A stretch of 64,000 nucleotides of DNA from a bacterium (lineage in GTDB: Bacteria; Desulfobacterota; Binatia; DP-6), in assembly GCA_026129405.1 (NCBI GenBank), contig JAHCID010000008.1, positions 62,001-126,000 on the forward strand, given 5' to 3'. Made by a program: the position numbers and the translations under genes. This document shows, piece by piece, positions 7,277-16,561 of this stretch. The notes below the pieces were generated by a model. The model searched no databases. It saw only the letters and a program-made list of their open reading frames with translations, and was not told where the DNA came from. The number at the start of each line of letters is the position of its first letter. Position 1 is the stretch's first letter.

Positions 7277-8722
7277 TCAGTCGGCCGTCACGCTCCACGC
7301 GAAACGCACCGCCAGCGCATCGTGGTCGCTCAGGCGGATGTTGCCGTTGCGGACGAAGACGTCGGTCTCGAAGCGGTGCGACAACGCCGTCAGCGTGACC
7401 TTGCCGCCGCTGCGGAACGCGAACTTGTCGATGCGGCTCGGGCTCGGGCAGCCGACCGCGGCGCACACGTCGGTCAGGCCCGCCTCGCTCAGCAGCCGCG
7501 CGTACTGCGAGCCGGCGGGCTGGGTGTTGGTGTGCAGGTTGAAGTCGCCGCCGATGATGACCGGGCGTCCCGCAGAGTAGCCGTTCATCGCGGTGACGAG
7601 CTGGGTGATGCCCTGGTTGCGCGCGACGTTGTCGGCCGGGTCGCTCCCCGCCTCCATGTGCAGGTTGTAGACGTCGACGACCACGCCGGGCGCGAAGGTC
7701 GTGCGGGCGATGCTGAAGCCCTTCGTGGCGAGGCAGTCGGCGGCGCTCTCGACGCAGGTGGCCCAGGGGATGCGGATCTCCTCGTCGAACGGGAAGTTCG
7801 AGAAGCGGTTCAGGCCGTCGGCGAGGATCGCGCTCGGGCGGAAGGGGTTGGTGCCGAGCGGCTGCGGCGCGGCGATCGAGCGGAAGGGATGCCGCGCCGT
7901 GGCCTCGAGGATCTCGTGGTACACGCGCAGCGGCGCGAGCGGGTTCGGATCCGGGGTCTTCCACGTCTCCTGGAGGAGCGTGATCTCGTAGTTGTTCAGC
8001 AGCGGGCCGATGAGGGGGGTGTTGATCTCGGGGTCGGAGCCCGACAGGCCCTGGGGCAGACCGGCGACGTTGTAGGCGAGAGCGAGGAACTCGCCGGTGA
8101 CGGTCGCGGGGCAGCCCTTCGTCGCCGGCTTCTTCACGCGGAAGGCGCGGGCGGCGTCGTTTCTCACCGCGCCGTCGGCATACTGGACGCAGTAGCGGTC
8201 GCCGGTGCCGAAGGTCAGCGTCACCGTCGCGGCGGTGCCGTCGGCGGGCGGCGTCACCGTCAGGCCGTCGCCCTTCAGCGTGCCCTTGATCTGCACGGTG
8301 CCGTTCACGGCGCGACGCAGGCGCAGCAACGTGACGGGTCCGAACTCGCCGCGCGCGTCGGAGTAGAGGAAGCCGCCGGGCTTGAGCGTCCGCCACAGCG
8401 GCTTGCCCGCGGCGGTGTCGCGCTGCGGCAAGACGAACGTCTGGCTACCGGGCGTCGCGCCGGCGACGTCGATACGGAGGGTCGCGCCGGCGGCGTTCGT
8501 GGGCACGCGCGGATCGCCGACCACGGTGTGGCCGCCTCCGACTTCTTTTGCGACGAAGGTGAGCTTGCGCTTCGCGGGCTCGCCCGGCTTCGGGTCGGTC
8601 ACGGCGAACGTCATGCCGCGAACGGCCTGGTCGGCGGCGAGGGCGGCTGCGGACGGCAGGGCCAGCGCGGCGGCGAGGGCGAGCAGCGGAAGAAGGCGAC
8701 GAGGTTGGGCACGCATCGTCAA
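7277..8722 (-). CDS. Secreted exonuclease/endonuclease/phosphatase-fold enzyme with an N-terminal lineage-specific beta module
   Basis: A 481-aa precursor with a signal peptide ending near ALAA (residue 30). Residues 33-205 form a module shared with the secreted hydrolase at 40121-42328: a TDP-x-PGEPAKRK opening, GATLRI, GGFLYSD, and a late RYCVQ strand with a Cys. Residues 208-478 are an EEP-superfamily domain. Key residues are seen in LAYNVAG, LLQETWK (Glu), VYNLHME, the GGDFNLH Asp-x-Asn pair and the terminal LSDHDALAV Asp-His. Sphingomyelinase C, DNase I and inositol phosphatases share this fold, so a phosphodiester or phosphomonoester substrate outside the cell is likely, but which one is unknown. 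Two Cys near residues 330-340 may form a disulfide. Confidence 0.8.
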   Translation of the reverse strand: MTMRAQPRRLLPLLALAAALALPSAAALAADQAVRGMTFAVTDPKPGEPAKRKLTFVAKEVGGGHTVVGDPRVPTNAAGATLRIDVAGATPGSQTFVLPQRDTAAGKPLWRTLKPGGFLYSDARGEFGPVTLLRLRRAVNGTVQIKGTLKGDGLTVTPPADGTAATVTLTFGTGDRYCVQYADGAVRNDAARAFRVKKPATKGCPATVTGEFLALAYNVAGLPQGLSGSDPEINTPLIGPLLNNYEITLLQETWKTPDPNPLAPLRVYHEILEATARHPFRSIAAPQPLGTNPFRPSAILADGLNRFSNFPFDEEIRIPWATCVESAADCLATKGFSIARTTFAPGVVVDVYNLHMEAGSDPADNVARNQGITQLVTAMNGYSAGRPVIIGGDFNLHTNTQPAGSQYARLLSEAGLTDVCAAVGCPSPSRIDKFAFRSGGKVTLTALSHRFETDVFVRNGNIRLSDHDALAVRFAWSVTAD

Positions 8723-8815
8723 CGAAACGTCGCATGCCCGTCATCGAACCGTCAACGAACATTTGCGCCGGCGGGCGCCGGTGCCGGCGGCGCCCGCGCC
8801 GCTCGGGGCGGCCGG

Positions 8816-10060
8816 TCAGCCGTCGGCGAGCAGGTTGCGTGCGATCTGCGAGACCTGGATCTCGTCGGTGCCGCCGTAGATCTGGAGCACCTTGGCGTCG
8901 CGGGCGAGCTGCTCGACGCGGTACTCGGCCATGTAGCCGTTGCCGCCGAAGAGCTGCACCGCCTCGAGCGCGACCTCCATCGCGGCGCCTGCTGCGTAGT
9001 ACTTGCAGGCGGACGCTTCGGCGAAGCTGAGGCCCTTGCCCTCCTGGGCCAGCTCGATCTGGCGGAAGACGAGGTTCTGGAGGTTCATGCGCGCGACCTC
9101 CATCTTGGCCAGCTTCAGCTGGATCAGCTGGAACTCGCCGATCGGGCGGCCGAACTGCACGCGCGTCCGGGCATACTGCACGCAGAGCTGGAGGCACTCC
9201 TCGACGATGCCGAGCGCCATCGCGGCGACGCCGGAGCGCTCCATCGAGAACGTCGCCTTCGCGCCCGAGCGGCCGCCGGCGACCTCCTCGGTTTCGCCGA
9301 GGAGCCGATCCTTGCCGCAGCGCACGTCTTCCAGGAACAGCTCGCCGGTGGGAGAGGAATGCATTCCCATCTTGCGCAGCGGCCGCGACTGCGTGAGCCC
9401 GGGCATGCCGCGCTCCAGCACGAACTGCAGGACCTTGCGGTCCTTCGCCGGGGTGGTGCCGTCGTCGAGCTTGCAGATGAAGACGATCGTGTCGGCGTAC
9501 GGGCCGTTCGTGATGAACGTCTTCGAGCCGTTCAGGACGTAGCCGTCGCCGTCGCGGCGCGCGGTCGACTTCATGCCGCCGAACGCGTCGGAGCCCGAGC
9601 CCGGCTCGGTGATCGCCCAGGCGCCGACGTGCTCGAGCGTGAGGAGCGGCAGCACCCAGCGCTCCTTCTGCGCCGTCGTGCCCTTGGCCATGATCGCCTG
9701 GGCGGTCAGGCCGACGCTGACCCCCATGGCCGTCACCATGCCGGGGCACCAGCGGCAGAGCTCGATGATCGGGATGATCTGGAGTCCGACGTCGTGGCCT
9801 TCGCTCTCGCGCGCGGGCCGCGCCGGCGGCGCCTCGCCGCGCGCGCGGGCCGCGGCGGCCTTCTTCTCGCGCGCGATCTGCCCGGCGAAGCGCTGGCGCG
9901 CGACTTCGTCGAGGCCGAACGTACGCATCAGATTGCGCAGGATGTCGTACGGGGGCAGGTCGCCGTGCTCGAGGTCGTCGAGCTTCGGCTTGATTTCGGC
10001 GTCGATGAACCGCCGCATCATGTCGCGGATCATCAGGTGCTGCTCGCTCCACTCGATCAT
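8816..10060 (-). CDS. Acyl-CoA dehydrogenase, standard length (414 aa)
   Basis: FAD-linked acyl-CoA dehydrogenase. The flavin site shows AITEPGSGSDAFGG near residues 150-165 and a NGSKTFITNGP strand. LFGGNGYMAEY and IYGGTDEIQ occur near the C-terminus. The usual YEGT glutamate position is Gly here, as in many short/branched-chain-type members, so the catalytic base may come from another position. An Ala/Arg/Lys-rich insert around residues 65-95 is longer than usual for the N-terminal helical domain. It is not adjacent to the other dehydrogenase gene but follows a small conserved gene (10085) by 24 bp, so the two may be co-transcribed. Confidence 0.88.
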   Translation of the reverse strand: MIEWSEQHLMIRDMMRRFIDAEIKPKLDDLEHGDLPPYDILRNLMRTFGLDEVARQRFAGQIAREKKAAAARARGEAPPARPARESEGHDVGLQIIPIIELCRWCPGMVTAMGVSVGLTAQAIMAKGTTAQKERWVLPLLTLEHVGAWAITEPGSGSDAFGGMKSTARRDGDGYVLNGSKTFITNGPYADTIVFICKLDDGTTPAKDRKVLQFVLERGMPGLTQSRPLRKMGMHSSPTGELFLEDVRCGKDRLLGETEEVAGGRSGAKATFSMERSGVAAMALGIVEECLQLCVQYARTRVQFGRPIGEFQLIQLKLAKMEVARMNLQNLVFRQIELAQEGKGLSFAEASACKYYAAGAAMEVALEAVQLFGGNGYMAEYRVEQLARDAKVLQIYGGTDEIQVSQIARNLLADG

Positions 10061-10084
10061 CGAAGACGGCTCCTCGGCGTTCGC

Positions 10085-10327
10085 CTAGCCCTTGGCTTTC
10101 AGGGCGGTGTCGTTGTCGCGGATGAAGGCGCGGATGTCCTCGGCCATGTCGAGGAGCTTCACCCACTGCTCCTTGTAGAGCGTCACGGGGAAGCGCCCCA
10201 TGCCGTAGACACTGAGCGCGCCCTTCTCGCTGACCTTGAGGGTCACGCCCCGGGTCTGCGCCTTCTTCAGACGCTCGACCTCGGCCCGCAGCCGCTCCAC
10301 TTCCCTCGCGTCGTCTTCGTCCGCCAT
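10085..10327 (-). CDS. Conserved hypothetical protein (80 aa), coiled-coil lead plus small beta domain
   Basis: I do not recognise a named family. Residues 1-20 are acidic, then helical with REVERLRAEVERLKK heptads. The rest (VTLKVSEKGALSVYGMGRF, then TLYKEQWVKLLDM) looks like a small beta-beta-alpha domain that I have an impression of seeing as a free-standing hypothetical in proteobacteria. I use the ATG at 10327; the more upstream start would overlap the divergent cyaY promoter region. It is 24 bp upstream of the acyl-CoA dehydrogenase and divergent from cyaY (49 bp). Confidence 0.65.
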   Translation of the reverse strand: MADEDDAREVERLRAEVERLKKAQTRGVTLKVSEKGALSVYGMGRFPVTLYKEQWVKLLDMAEDIRAFIRDNDTALKAKG

Positions 10328-10376
10328 GGCCGGCTGGGATAGCAAGGGCGCCCAGTCGGGGCTAGTGTCCGCGCCG

Positions 10377-10691
10377 ATGGATGCCGAGACCTATCTCCGC
10401 CTCGCCGACCAGGCGCTCGATCGGGTGGCGCGGGCGCTCGACGTGAACGAGGATCTCGAGGTCACGCGCGCCGACGGCCTCGTGGCGATCGTCTTCGAGG
10501 ACGGCACGAAATACGTCCTCAACCGCCAGTCCGGCGCGCACCAGATGTGGTTCGCCGCCGCGGCGCGCGCCTGGCACTACGACTGGGAGCCCACGCGCGA
10601 GACGTGGGTCGACGACCGCGACGGGCACGAGCTGTGGACCCGCGTCGGCGAGGTCGTCGCGCAGAAGCTGGGGACGCCGGTCAGCGTGTGA
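10377..10691 (+). CDS. cyaY: Frataxin-like iron donor protein CyaY
   Basis: Small acidic iron-binding protein that modulates IscS and Fe-S cluster assembly. The 104-aa length is typical. The first helix is acidic (MDAETYLRLADQALDRV). The central strand LVAIVFEDGTKYVLNRQ leads into the diagnostic GAHQMWFAAAARAWHYDW stretch. The ATG at 10377 is chosen because it begins the first helix; the frame is open further upstream but antisense to the hypothetical gene. The 3' end overlaps the convergent secreted-protein gene by 11 bp. No isc or suf gene is near. Confidence 0.9.
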   Translation: MDAETYLRLADQALDRVARALDVNEDLEVTRADGLVAIVFEDGTKYVLNRQSGAHQMWFAAAARAWHYDWEPTRETWVDDRDGHELWTRVGEVVAQKLGTPVSV

Positions 10692-11409
10692 GATTGGTCG
10701 CGGCGGCGGCGGCGAGCATCGCCTCGGCATGGCTGGCGACCAGACCGAGCGCGTTGCCGCAGGCGTCGCGGGCGGCCATCCGCCGCGCCTTCTGCCGCAC
10801 CTTGAAGAGGCTCCGACGGGCGCGGCGCACGGCGCGCTTCGTCGGCTCCCCGCTCGCGACCAGACGGTCCGCCGCGGCGAAGAGCCGCCGTACGCGACGC
10901 GGCACGGTGCAGCCGCTCACCGCGAGGTCGACGGCGAGGGCGCAGCGGGCCGCGTCGAACAGCCCGGCGCCGCTGCGGCAGCAGAGGTTCAGATAGTCGA
11001 CGTCGCGGAGCGCGCCGTTGCCGCGCGCGAGCACCGTCGCGCCGCTCGCCGTGCCGACCGGCACGACGACGTCGGCCGCCTCGCCGCAGGCGCCGTCCTG
11101 GCTCGGCAGCGGCGGCTCGGGCAGCGCGAGGCCCGCGACGGTGACGCTGCTCAGCGTCGCCGGGTCGCAGGTGGGCGCGTCGACGCCGGTGCACAGTCGG
11201 ACCGTGAAGCGGCACTGGCCGTCGGCGACGCCGTCGCGGTCGCAGGTCGGGTCGCCGTCGGTGCACACGACGCCGCTCGCGCCGGCGGTCGCGTCGACGT
11301 CGCCGAAGGCGATGCGGCAGTCGGCGTCGACGAGACCCCCGCCGAGGACGACGGCGAGCGCGCGCCCCGTGGTCAGGCAGAGGAGGGCGGCGGCGAGCGC
11401 GAGGCGCAT
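10681..11409 (-). CDS. Secreted Cys-rich protein sharing a DGDPTCD module with the protein at the right edge
   Basis: A 242-aa precursor with a signal peptide of about 19 residues (ends RALA-V). A Cys-rich block at residues 48-73 (VVC-x-DGDPTCD-x-DG, then DG-x-C-x-F) repeats almost exactly in the thrombospondin-repeat protein at 62501-62581. In both it is followed by a beta-rich stretch ending in a CC or C. The C-terminal 80 residues are basic and helical (RRVRRLFAAADRLV, then RRARRSLFKVRQKARRMA), possibly a surface- or polymer-binding helix. Function unknown. Its 3' end overlaps cyaY by 11 bp, tail to tail. Confidence 0.65.
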   Translation of the reverse strand: MRLALAAALLCLTTGRALAVVLGGGLVDADCRIAFGDVDATAGASGVVCTDGDPTCDRDGVADGQCRFTVRLCTGVDAPTCDPATLSSVTVAGLALPEPPLPSQDGACGEAADVVVPVGTASGATVLARGNGALRDVDYLNLCCRSGAGLFDAARCALAVDLAVSGCTVPRRVRRLFAAADRLVASGEPTKRAVRRARRSLFKVRQKARRMAARDACGNALGLVASHAEAMLAAAAATNLTR

Positions 11410-11469
11410 CGTCTCGACAGCTACGGACCGCGCCCGCGGCGGTCAACCACGCAGGCGCCGCCGCAGCCG

Positions 11470-12804
11470 TCACGGCTCCGGCGGCGCCTGCCAGAGTCCC
11501 CGCCGGGTCTCGGCGACGAGCACGCGCTGGAGCGCGAGGAGCGCGATCAGGTTCGGGATCGCCATGAGCCCGTTGGCGATGTCGGCGAACGCCCATACGG
11601 CCGGCAGCGAAGCGACCGAGCCGATCATCACCGCCACGACCCATGCCCAGCGGTACGGGGTGATCGCCGGCGTGCCGAACAGGTACGCGATCGCGCGCTC
11701 GCCGTAGTACGACCAGCCGAGGATCGTCGAGAAGACGAAGGTGAGGAGTCCGACCGTGAGGACGATCGGTCCGATCGTCGGGATCTCCGCGAACGCCGCG
11801 CGTGAGAGCTGCGCGCCGCCGAGCCCGTCCTGCCAGTGGCCCGAGTTGACGACGACGAGCCCGGTCATCGCGCACACGACGACCGTGTCCCAGAAGGTGC
11901 CGGTCGACGACACGAGCGCCTGCCGGACCGGATCCGAGGTGCGCGCCGCAGCGGCGACGATCGGCGCGCTGCCGAGCCCCGACTCGTTCGAGAAGAGCCC
12001 GCGTGCGATGCCGAAGCGCGCCGCCGCGACGATCCCCGCACCCGCGAACCCGCCCACCGCCGCCTGGCCGGTGAAGGCGGTCTCGACGATGAGGCGGACC
12101 GTCGCCGGCAGCGTGTCGGCCCCGAGCCACAGGAGGATCGCGCAGCCGACGACGTAGAACAGCGCCATGAACGGCACCAGCCACTCGCAGACGCGGGCGA
12201 TGCTGCGGATGCCGCCGACGATCACGAACGCCGTGCCGACCGCCATCGCGAGCCCGCTGACCCAGGTCGGCACGCCGCCCGTGTCCCAGGCGAGCTGCGC
12301 GACCGAGTTCGCCTGCACCATGTTGCCGATGCCGAACGCGGCGATCGCCGTCAGCGCCGCGAACGCGGCCCCGAGCCGCCGCCAGCCGAGGCCGCGCTCG
12401 AGCACGTACATGGCGCCACCGCCGAACGTGCCGTCCGGCAGGCGGACGCGGTAGTGCACGGCCAGCAGCGACTCGGCGTACTTGGTGGCGATGCCGAAGA
12501 CGCCGGTGAGCCACATCCAGAGGACCGCGCCGGGCCCGCCGGCCGCGACCGCGGTGGCGACGCCGACGATGTTGCCGGTGCCGATCGTCGCCGCGAGGGC
12601 GGTGACGAGCGCCCCGAAGTGGCTGACGTCGCCTTCGCCCTCGGGATCGCGCGCCACCGACAGGCGGATGCCGCGCCAGACCCAGCGCTGCGGGAACCGC
12701 AGGCGCACCGTGAGGAACAGGTGCGTGCCGAACAGGAGGACGAGGAGCGGCCAGCCCCAGACGAACCCCGCGATCGCGTCGAGCCATGCTTCCACCGCCG
12801 CCAT
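11470..12804 (-). CDS. Sodium:alanine/glycine symporter (AGCS family)
   Basis: Inner-membrane Na+-coupled amino-acid carrier of 444 aa with about ten or eleven hydrophobic segments. The family signature lies in the stretch GALVTALAATIGTGNIVG, which contains residues of the substrate and Na+ sites. GPGAVLWMW, the KYAESLLAVHYR loop and ARGLFSNESGLGSAP, all AGCS hallmarks, follow in order. I start at the ATG at 12804 rather than an upstream one at 12831 because the conserved N-terminus begins just before WLDAIAGFVWGWP. It follows gltA on the same strand after 56 bp. Confidence 0.9.
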   Translation of the reverse strand: MAAVEAWLDAIAGFVWGWPLLVLLFGTHLFLTVRLRFPQRWVWRGIRLSVARDPEGEGDVSHFGALVTALAATIGTGNIVGVATAVAAGGPGAVLWMWLTGVFGIATKYAESLLAVHYRVRLPDGTFGGGAMYVLERGLGWRRLGAAFAALTAIAAFGIGNMVQANSVAQLAWDTGGVPTWVSGLAMAVGTAFVIVGGIRSIARVCEWLVPFMALFYVVGCAILLWLGADTLPATVRLIVETAFTGQAAVGGFAGAGIVAAARFGIARGLFSNESGLGSAPIVAAAARTSDPVRQALVSSTGTFWDTVVVCAMTGLVVVNSGHWQDGLGGAQLSRAAFAEIPTIGPIVLTVGLLTFVFSTILGWSYYGERAIAYLFGTPAITPYRWAWVVAVMIGSVASLPAVWAFADIANGLMAIPNLIALLALQRVLVAETRRGLWQAPPEP

Positions 12805-12860
12805 CCACCCCTCCCGGCCCGCCGCACGCATCCCGTGCGCGGCGCGCCACCGTCACCTCG

Positions 12861-14189
<1,329 letters not shown>

Positions 14190-14288
14190 GGCAGACACTC
14201 TAGCGCTGCGGAGGAACAGGGAAAAGGTCGCCGGACCTTCGCGTCGCGATCACCCGGAGGTAACCGCGCGCGGCTACCCTCGCAGAGC

Positions 14289-14298
14289 AAGGAGGTGA
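14289..14298 (+). promoter_or_regulatory. Consensus Shine-Dalgarno site of olsB
   Basis: AAGGAGGTGA is a full-length complement to the 3' end of 16S rRNA and lies 3 nt before the ATG at 14302 (about 6 nt counting from GGAGG). Most genes in the window have weak or no recognisable sites, so olsB should be translated strongly. Confidence 0.7.
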
Positions 14299-14301
14299 CC
14301 C

Positions 14302-15042
14302 ATGCAGGCCACCAACATGCCCCGGCAACCCTTCGCGGTGACGCTCGCCACGACCCGGGACGACGTCCGCGCCGCGCAGCGGCTCCGCTGGCAGGTCTTT
14401 GCCGAGGAGCTCGGCGCACGGCTCGACACGCTCGAGGCCGGGCTCGACGTCGATCGCTTCGACGACTTCTGTGCCCACCTGCTGCTGCGTGAGACCGCCA
14501 GCGGGCGCGTGGTCGGCACCTATCGCATGCTGACGGCGGCGCAGGCGCGCCGCGCCGGCAGCTTCTACTCCGAGACCGAGTTCCACCTGACGCGCGTGCT
14601 CGCGCTCGGCAGCGGGCTCGTCGAGGTCGGACGCGCGTGCGTCGCACCGGAGCACCGGCGCGGCGCCGCGATCGCGGCCCTCTGGGGCGGCCTGCTGCGC
14701 TGGCTCGGTGACGTCGGCGCCACCACCGTCATCGGCTGCACCAGCATCAGCCTCGCCGAGGGCGGCGCGCCGGTCGCCGCGCTCTGCCGCCGGCTGCGGC
14801 GCGAGCACCTGGGGCCGCCCGAGCTGCGCGTCTTTCCGCGCCGCCCGCTACCGCTGCACCGGCCGCCCGTCGAGGACGAGGCGCCGATGCCGCCACTGCT
14901 GAAGGCGTACCTGCGGCTCGGCGCCTTCGTCTGCGGCGATCCGGCGTGGGACCCGGACTTCGACTGCGCCGACCTGCTCGTCCTGCTGCCGCTCGCGCGC
15001 ATGAGCCGGCGACACGCGGCGCACCTCCTCCGTGCGGCCTGA
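14302..15042 (+). CDS. olsB: OlsB-type N-acyltransferase (ornithine lipid synthesis, first step)
   Basis: GNAT-fold enzyme that N-acylates ornithine with a 3-hydroxyacyl group from acyl-ACP, giving lyso-ornithine lipid. The 246-aa protein shows the family layout: RLRWQVFAEELGA near residue 30, DDFCAHLLL around 55, GRVVGTYRMLT, then the acceptor-site strand LVEVGRACVAPEHRRGA. A Cys-x-SISLAEGG segment and a long C-terminal tail follow. Hemolysin-like and autoinducer-synthase-like proteins share the fold, but the adjacent PlsC-type acyltransferase overlapping by 11 nt makes the ornithine-lipid role most likely. It has the best ribosome site in the window. Confidence 0.85.
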   Translation: MQATNMPRQPFAVTLATTRDDVRAAQRLRWQVFAEELGARLDTLEAGLDVDRFDDFCAHLLLRETASGRVVGTYRMLTAAQARRAGSFYSETEFHLTRVLALGSGLVEVGRACVAPEHRRGAAIAALWGGLLRWLGDVGATTVIGCTSISLAEGGAPVAALCRRLRREHLGPPELRVFPRRPLPLHRPPVEDEAPMPPLLKAYLRLGAFVCGDPAWDPDFDCADLLVLLPLARMSRRHAAHLLRAA

Positions 15043-15829
15043 GCGGGAGCGCCACCGCGCGGTGCGGCTCGCGCGGACGGTTGCGCTGGTCGCGCATCTC
15101 GTCGTCGTATGGCTCGCCGCCGTGACGCTCGTGCCGCGTCTCGGCGCGGACACGCGCGCCGTGTGGCTGGCGCGCTTCGCGCGCCAGACGCTGGGCATCC
15201 TCGGCGTGCGCCTGGTGCGCCGCGGCGCGCGCGGACCGGTGGACGGCCCGGTGCTCGTGGTCGCCAACCACGTCTCCTGGCTCGACGTCTATGCGCTCCA
15301 GGCCTGGCGCGGCGGCCGCTCGGTGGCCAAGCGCGAGGTGTGCGACTGGCCGGTCGCCGGCGCGATCGTGCGCGGCTTCGGGACGTTCTTCATCGTCCGC
15401 GGCTGCTGCCGTGACGCCGCCCGCGTGAAGGACACCGTGGCTGCGGCGCTGCGCGCCGGCGAGCGCGTCGTCGTCTTTCCGGAGGGTACGACCACGGACG
15501 GCGCCGCCGTCGGCCGGTTCTACGCGGCGCTGCTCCAGGCGGCGGTCGACGCCGGTGTCCCCGTGCAGCCCGTGGCCCTGCGCTATCTCGCCTCCGACGG
15601 CGCGCGCGATCCGGCGGCGGCCTTCGTCGGCGACATGAGCTTCGTCGACTCGCTGCGGCAGGTGCTCGGGCGTCGTGCGCTCGCCGCCGAGCTCACCTGG
15701 GGGCCGCTGCTCCAGCCGGCGGGGGAGACGCGGCGTACGCTCGCCGCGACCAGCCATCGCTTCATCGCGACGGCGCTGTGCGACGTGCCCGACCTGCCGC
15801 GCCCGATCCGGCTGCCGCAGGCCGCATGA
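15032..15829 (+). CDS. olsA: OlsA/PlsC-type 1-acyl-sn-glycerol-3-phosphate acyltransferase
   Basis: Membrane-bound acyltransferase of 265 aa that would O-acylate lyso-ornithine lipid (OlsA) and may also act on lysophosphatidate. One N-terminal hydrophobic segment spans about residues 17-35. The catalytic H-x4-D motif is NHVSWLD (His80, Asp85), and FPEGTT is at 149-154. It begins with GTG and overlaps the olsB end by 11 nt, so translation is probably coupled. The pairing with olsB decides between OlsA and a general PlsC. Confidence 0.88.
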   Translation: MRPERERHRAVRLARTVALVAHLVVVWLAAVTLVPRLGADTRAVWLARFARQTLGILGVRLVRRGARGPVDGPVLVVANHVSWLDVYALQAWRGGRSVAKREVCDWPVAGAIVRGFGTFFIVRGCCRDAARVKDTVAAALRAGERVVVFPEGTTTDGAAVGRFYAALLQAAVDAGVPVQPVALRYLASDGARDPAAAFVGDMSFVDSLRQVLGRRALAAELTWGPLLQPAGETRRTLAATSHRFIATALCDVPDLPRPIRLPQAA

Positions 15830-15923
15830 CGCGTGGCATCCCGCGCGCGTCCGGCGTCGCGACTCCGGGCCCGTGACACAGTACGCAGCTGCGGTCCGTC
15901 GTCAGTGGGCACAAGGAGGAACG

Positions 15924-16400
15924 ATGACCGCCCACCAGCCCGCCTTCGCCGGCTCCGAGCTCCTGGCCCCCGACACGGTGCTCCCCGAGCAGCTCGCCGC
16001 TCCGCGGCGGGACTCGCTCATCTCCGGTGAGCGGGCCCTCATGCTCGCCGTCCTCGAGGACGCCATCCGTTGCTACCTCGAGCCGCCGCGCGGCGCGATC
16101 CGCATCCAGCGCGAAGCCGAGCACTGGCTCTGGAGCGCCGACGAGACCTGGCCGTTCTCGTTCGTGAACATCTGCGACGCCCTCGGCATCGCCGCCGGCC
16201 CGCTGCGCCGCAAGCTGCGCGAGCAGACGGCACCCGGCCGCGGCGCGTGCCTCGCTACCGGCGGAGCCGCTCCGGCCGAGCGCGACAGCCCCCGCATCCG
16301 CATCCGTCTCCGCACCGGCGGCTTCGGCATGCGCCCGGCCCGCCGCCGGCCGCAGCCCGTCCTCGCCGCCGAGCTGAGCGCGCGCGCCGCCCTCGGCTGA
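15924..16400 (+). CDS. Conserved hypothetical protein (158 aa), possible helix-turn-helix-like
   Basis: I do not have a name for this family. After a disordered lead, residues 33-105 contain GERALMLAVLEDAIRCYLE, a helix with EAEHWLW, and WPFSFVNICDALGIAAGPLRRKL. The last segment reads like a small helix-turn-helix that picks a short loop after FSF. The tail is Arg/Pro-rich. I recall similar single-domain proteins in high-GC deltaproteobacteria. A good AAGGAGGA ribosome site at 15913-15920 fixes the ATG at 15924. It is in the same direction as olsBA, 94 bp downstream, and is closed by a strong hairpin. Confidence 0.7.
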   Translation: MTAHQPAFAGSELLAPDTVLPEQLAAPRRDSLISGERALMLAVLEDAIRCYLEPPRGAIRIQREAEHWLWSADETWPFSFVNICDALGIAAGPLRRKLREQTAPGRGACLATGGAAPAERDSPRIRIRLRTGGFGMRPARRRPQPVLAAELSARAALG

Positions 16401-16438
16401 TTCCCCAGGACGCGCCCCCACCCGTCCTCGCGCCCTGG

Positions 16439-16478
16439 GCTCGGGCGTCGCCGTCCCCGCGGGACGCGGCGCCCGAGC
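16439..16478. terminator. Long imperfect hairpin between convergent genes
   Basis: GCTCGGGCG pairs with a complementary arm ending at 16478, with two single-base bulges and about 17 paired bases. It stands between the 158-aa gene and the P450 gene, which converge. No U-tract is present. Candidate two-way terminator. Confidence 0.4.
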
Positions 16479-16561
16479 CGAGGGTCACCGCGGCTGGCGG
16501 CGCCGGTCGCTCGCGGCGGCGACGGCGGGTGCCACGAGCGGGAGCCCGAGGAGCCGGCGTG

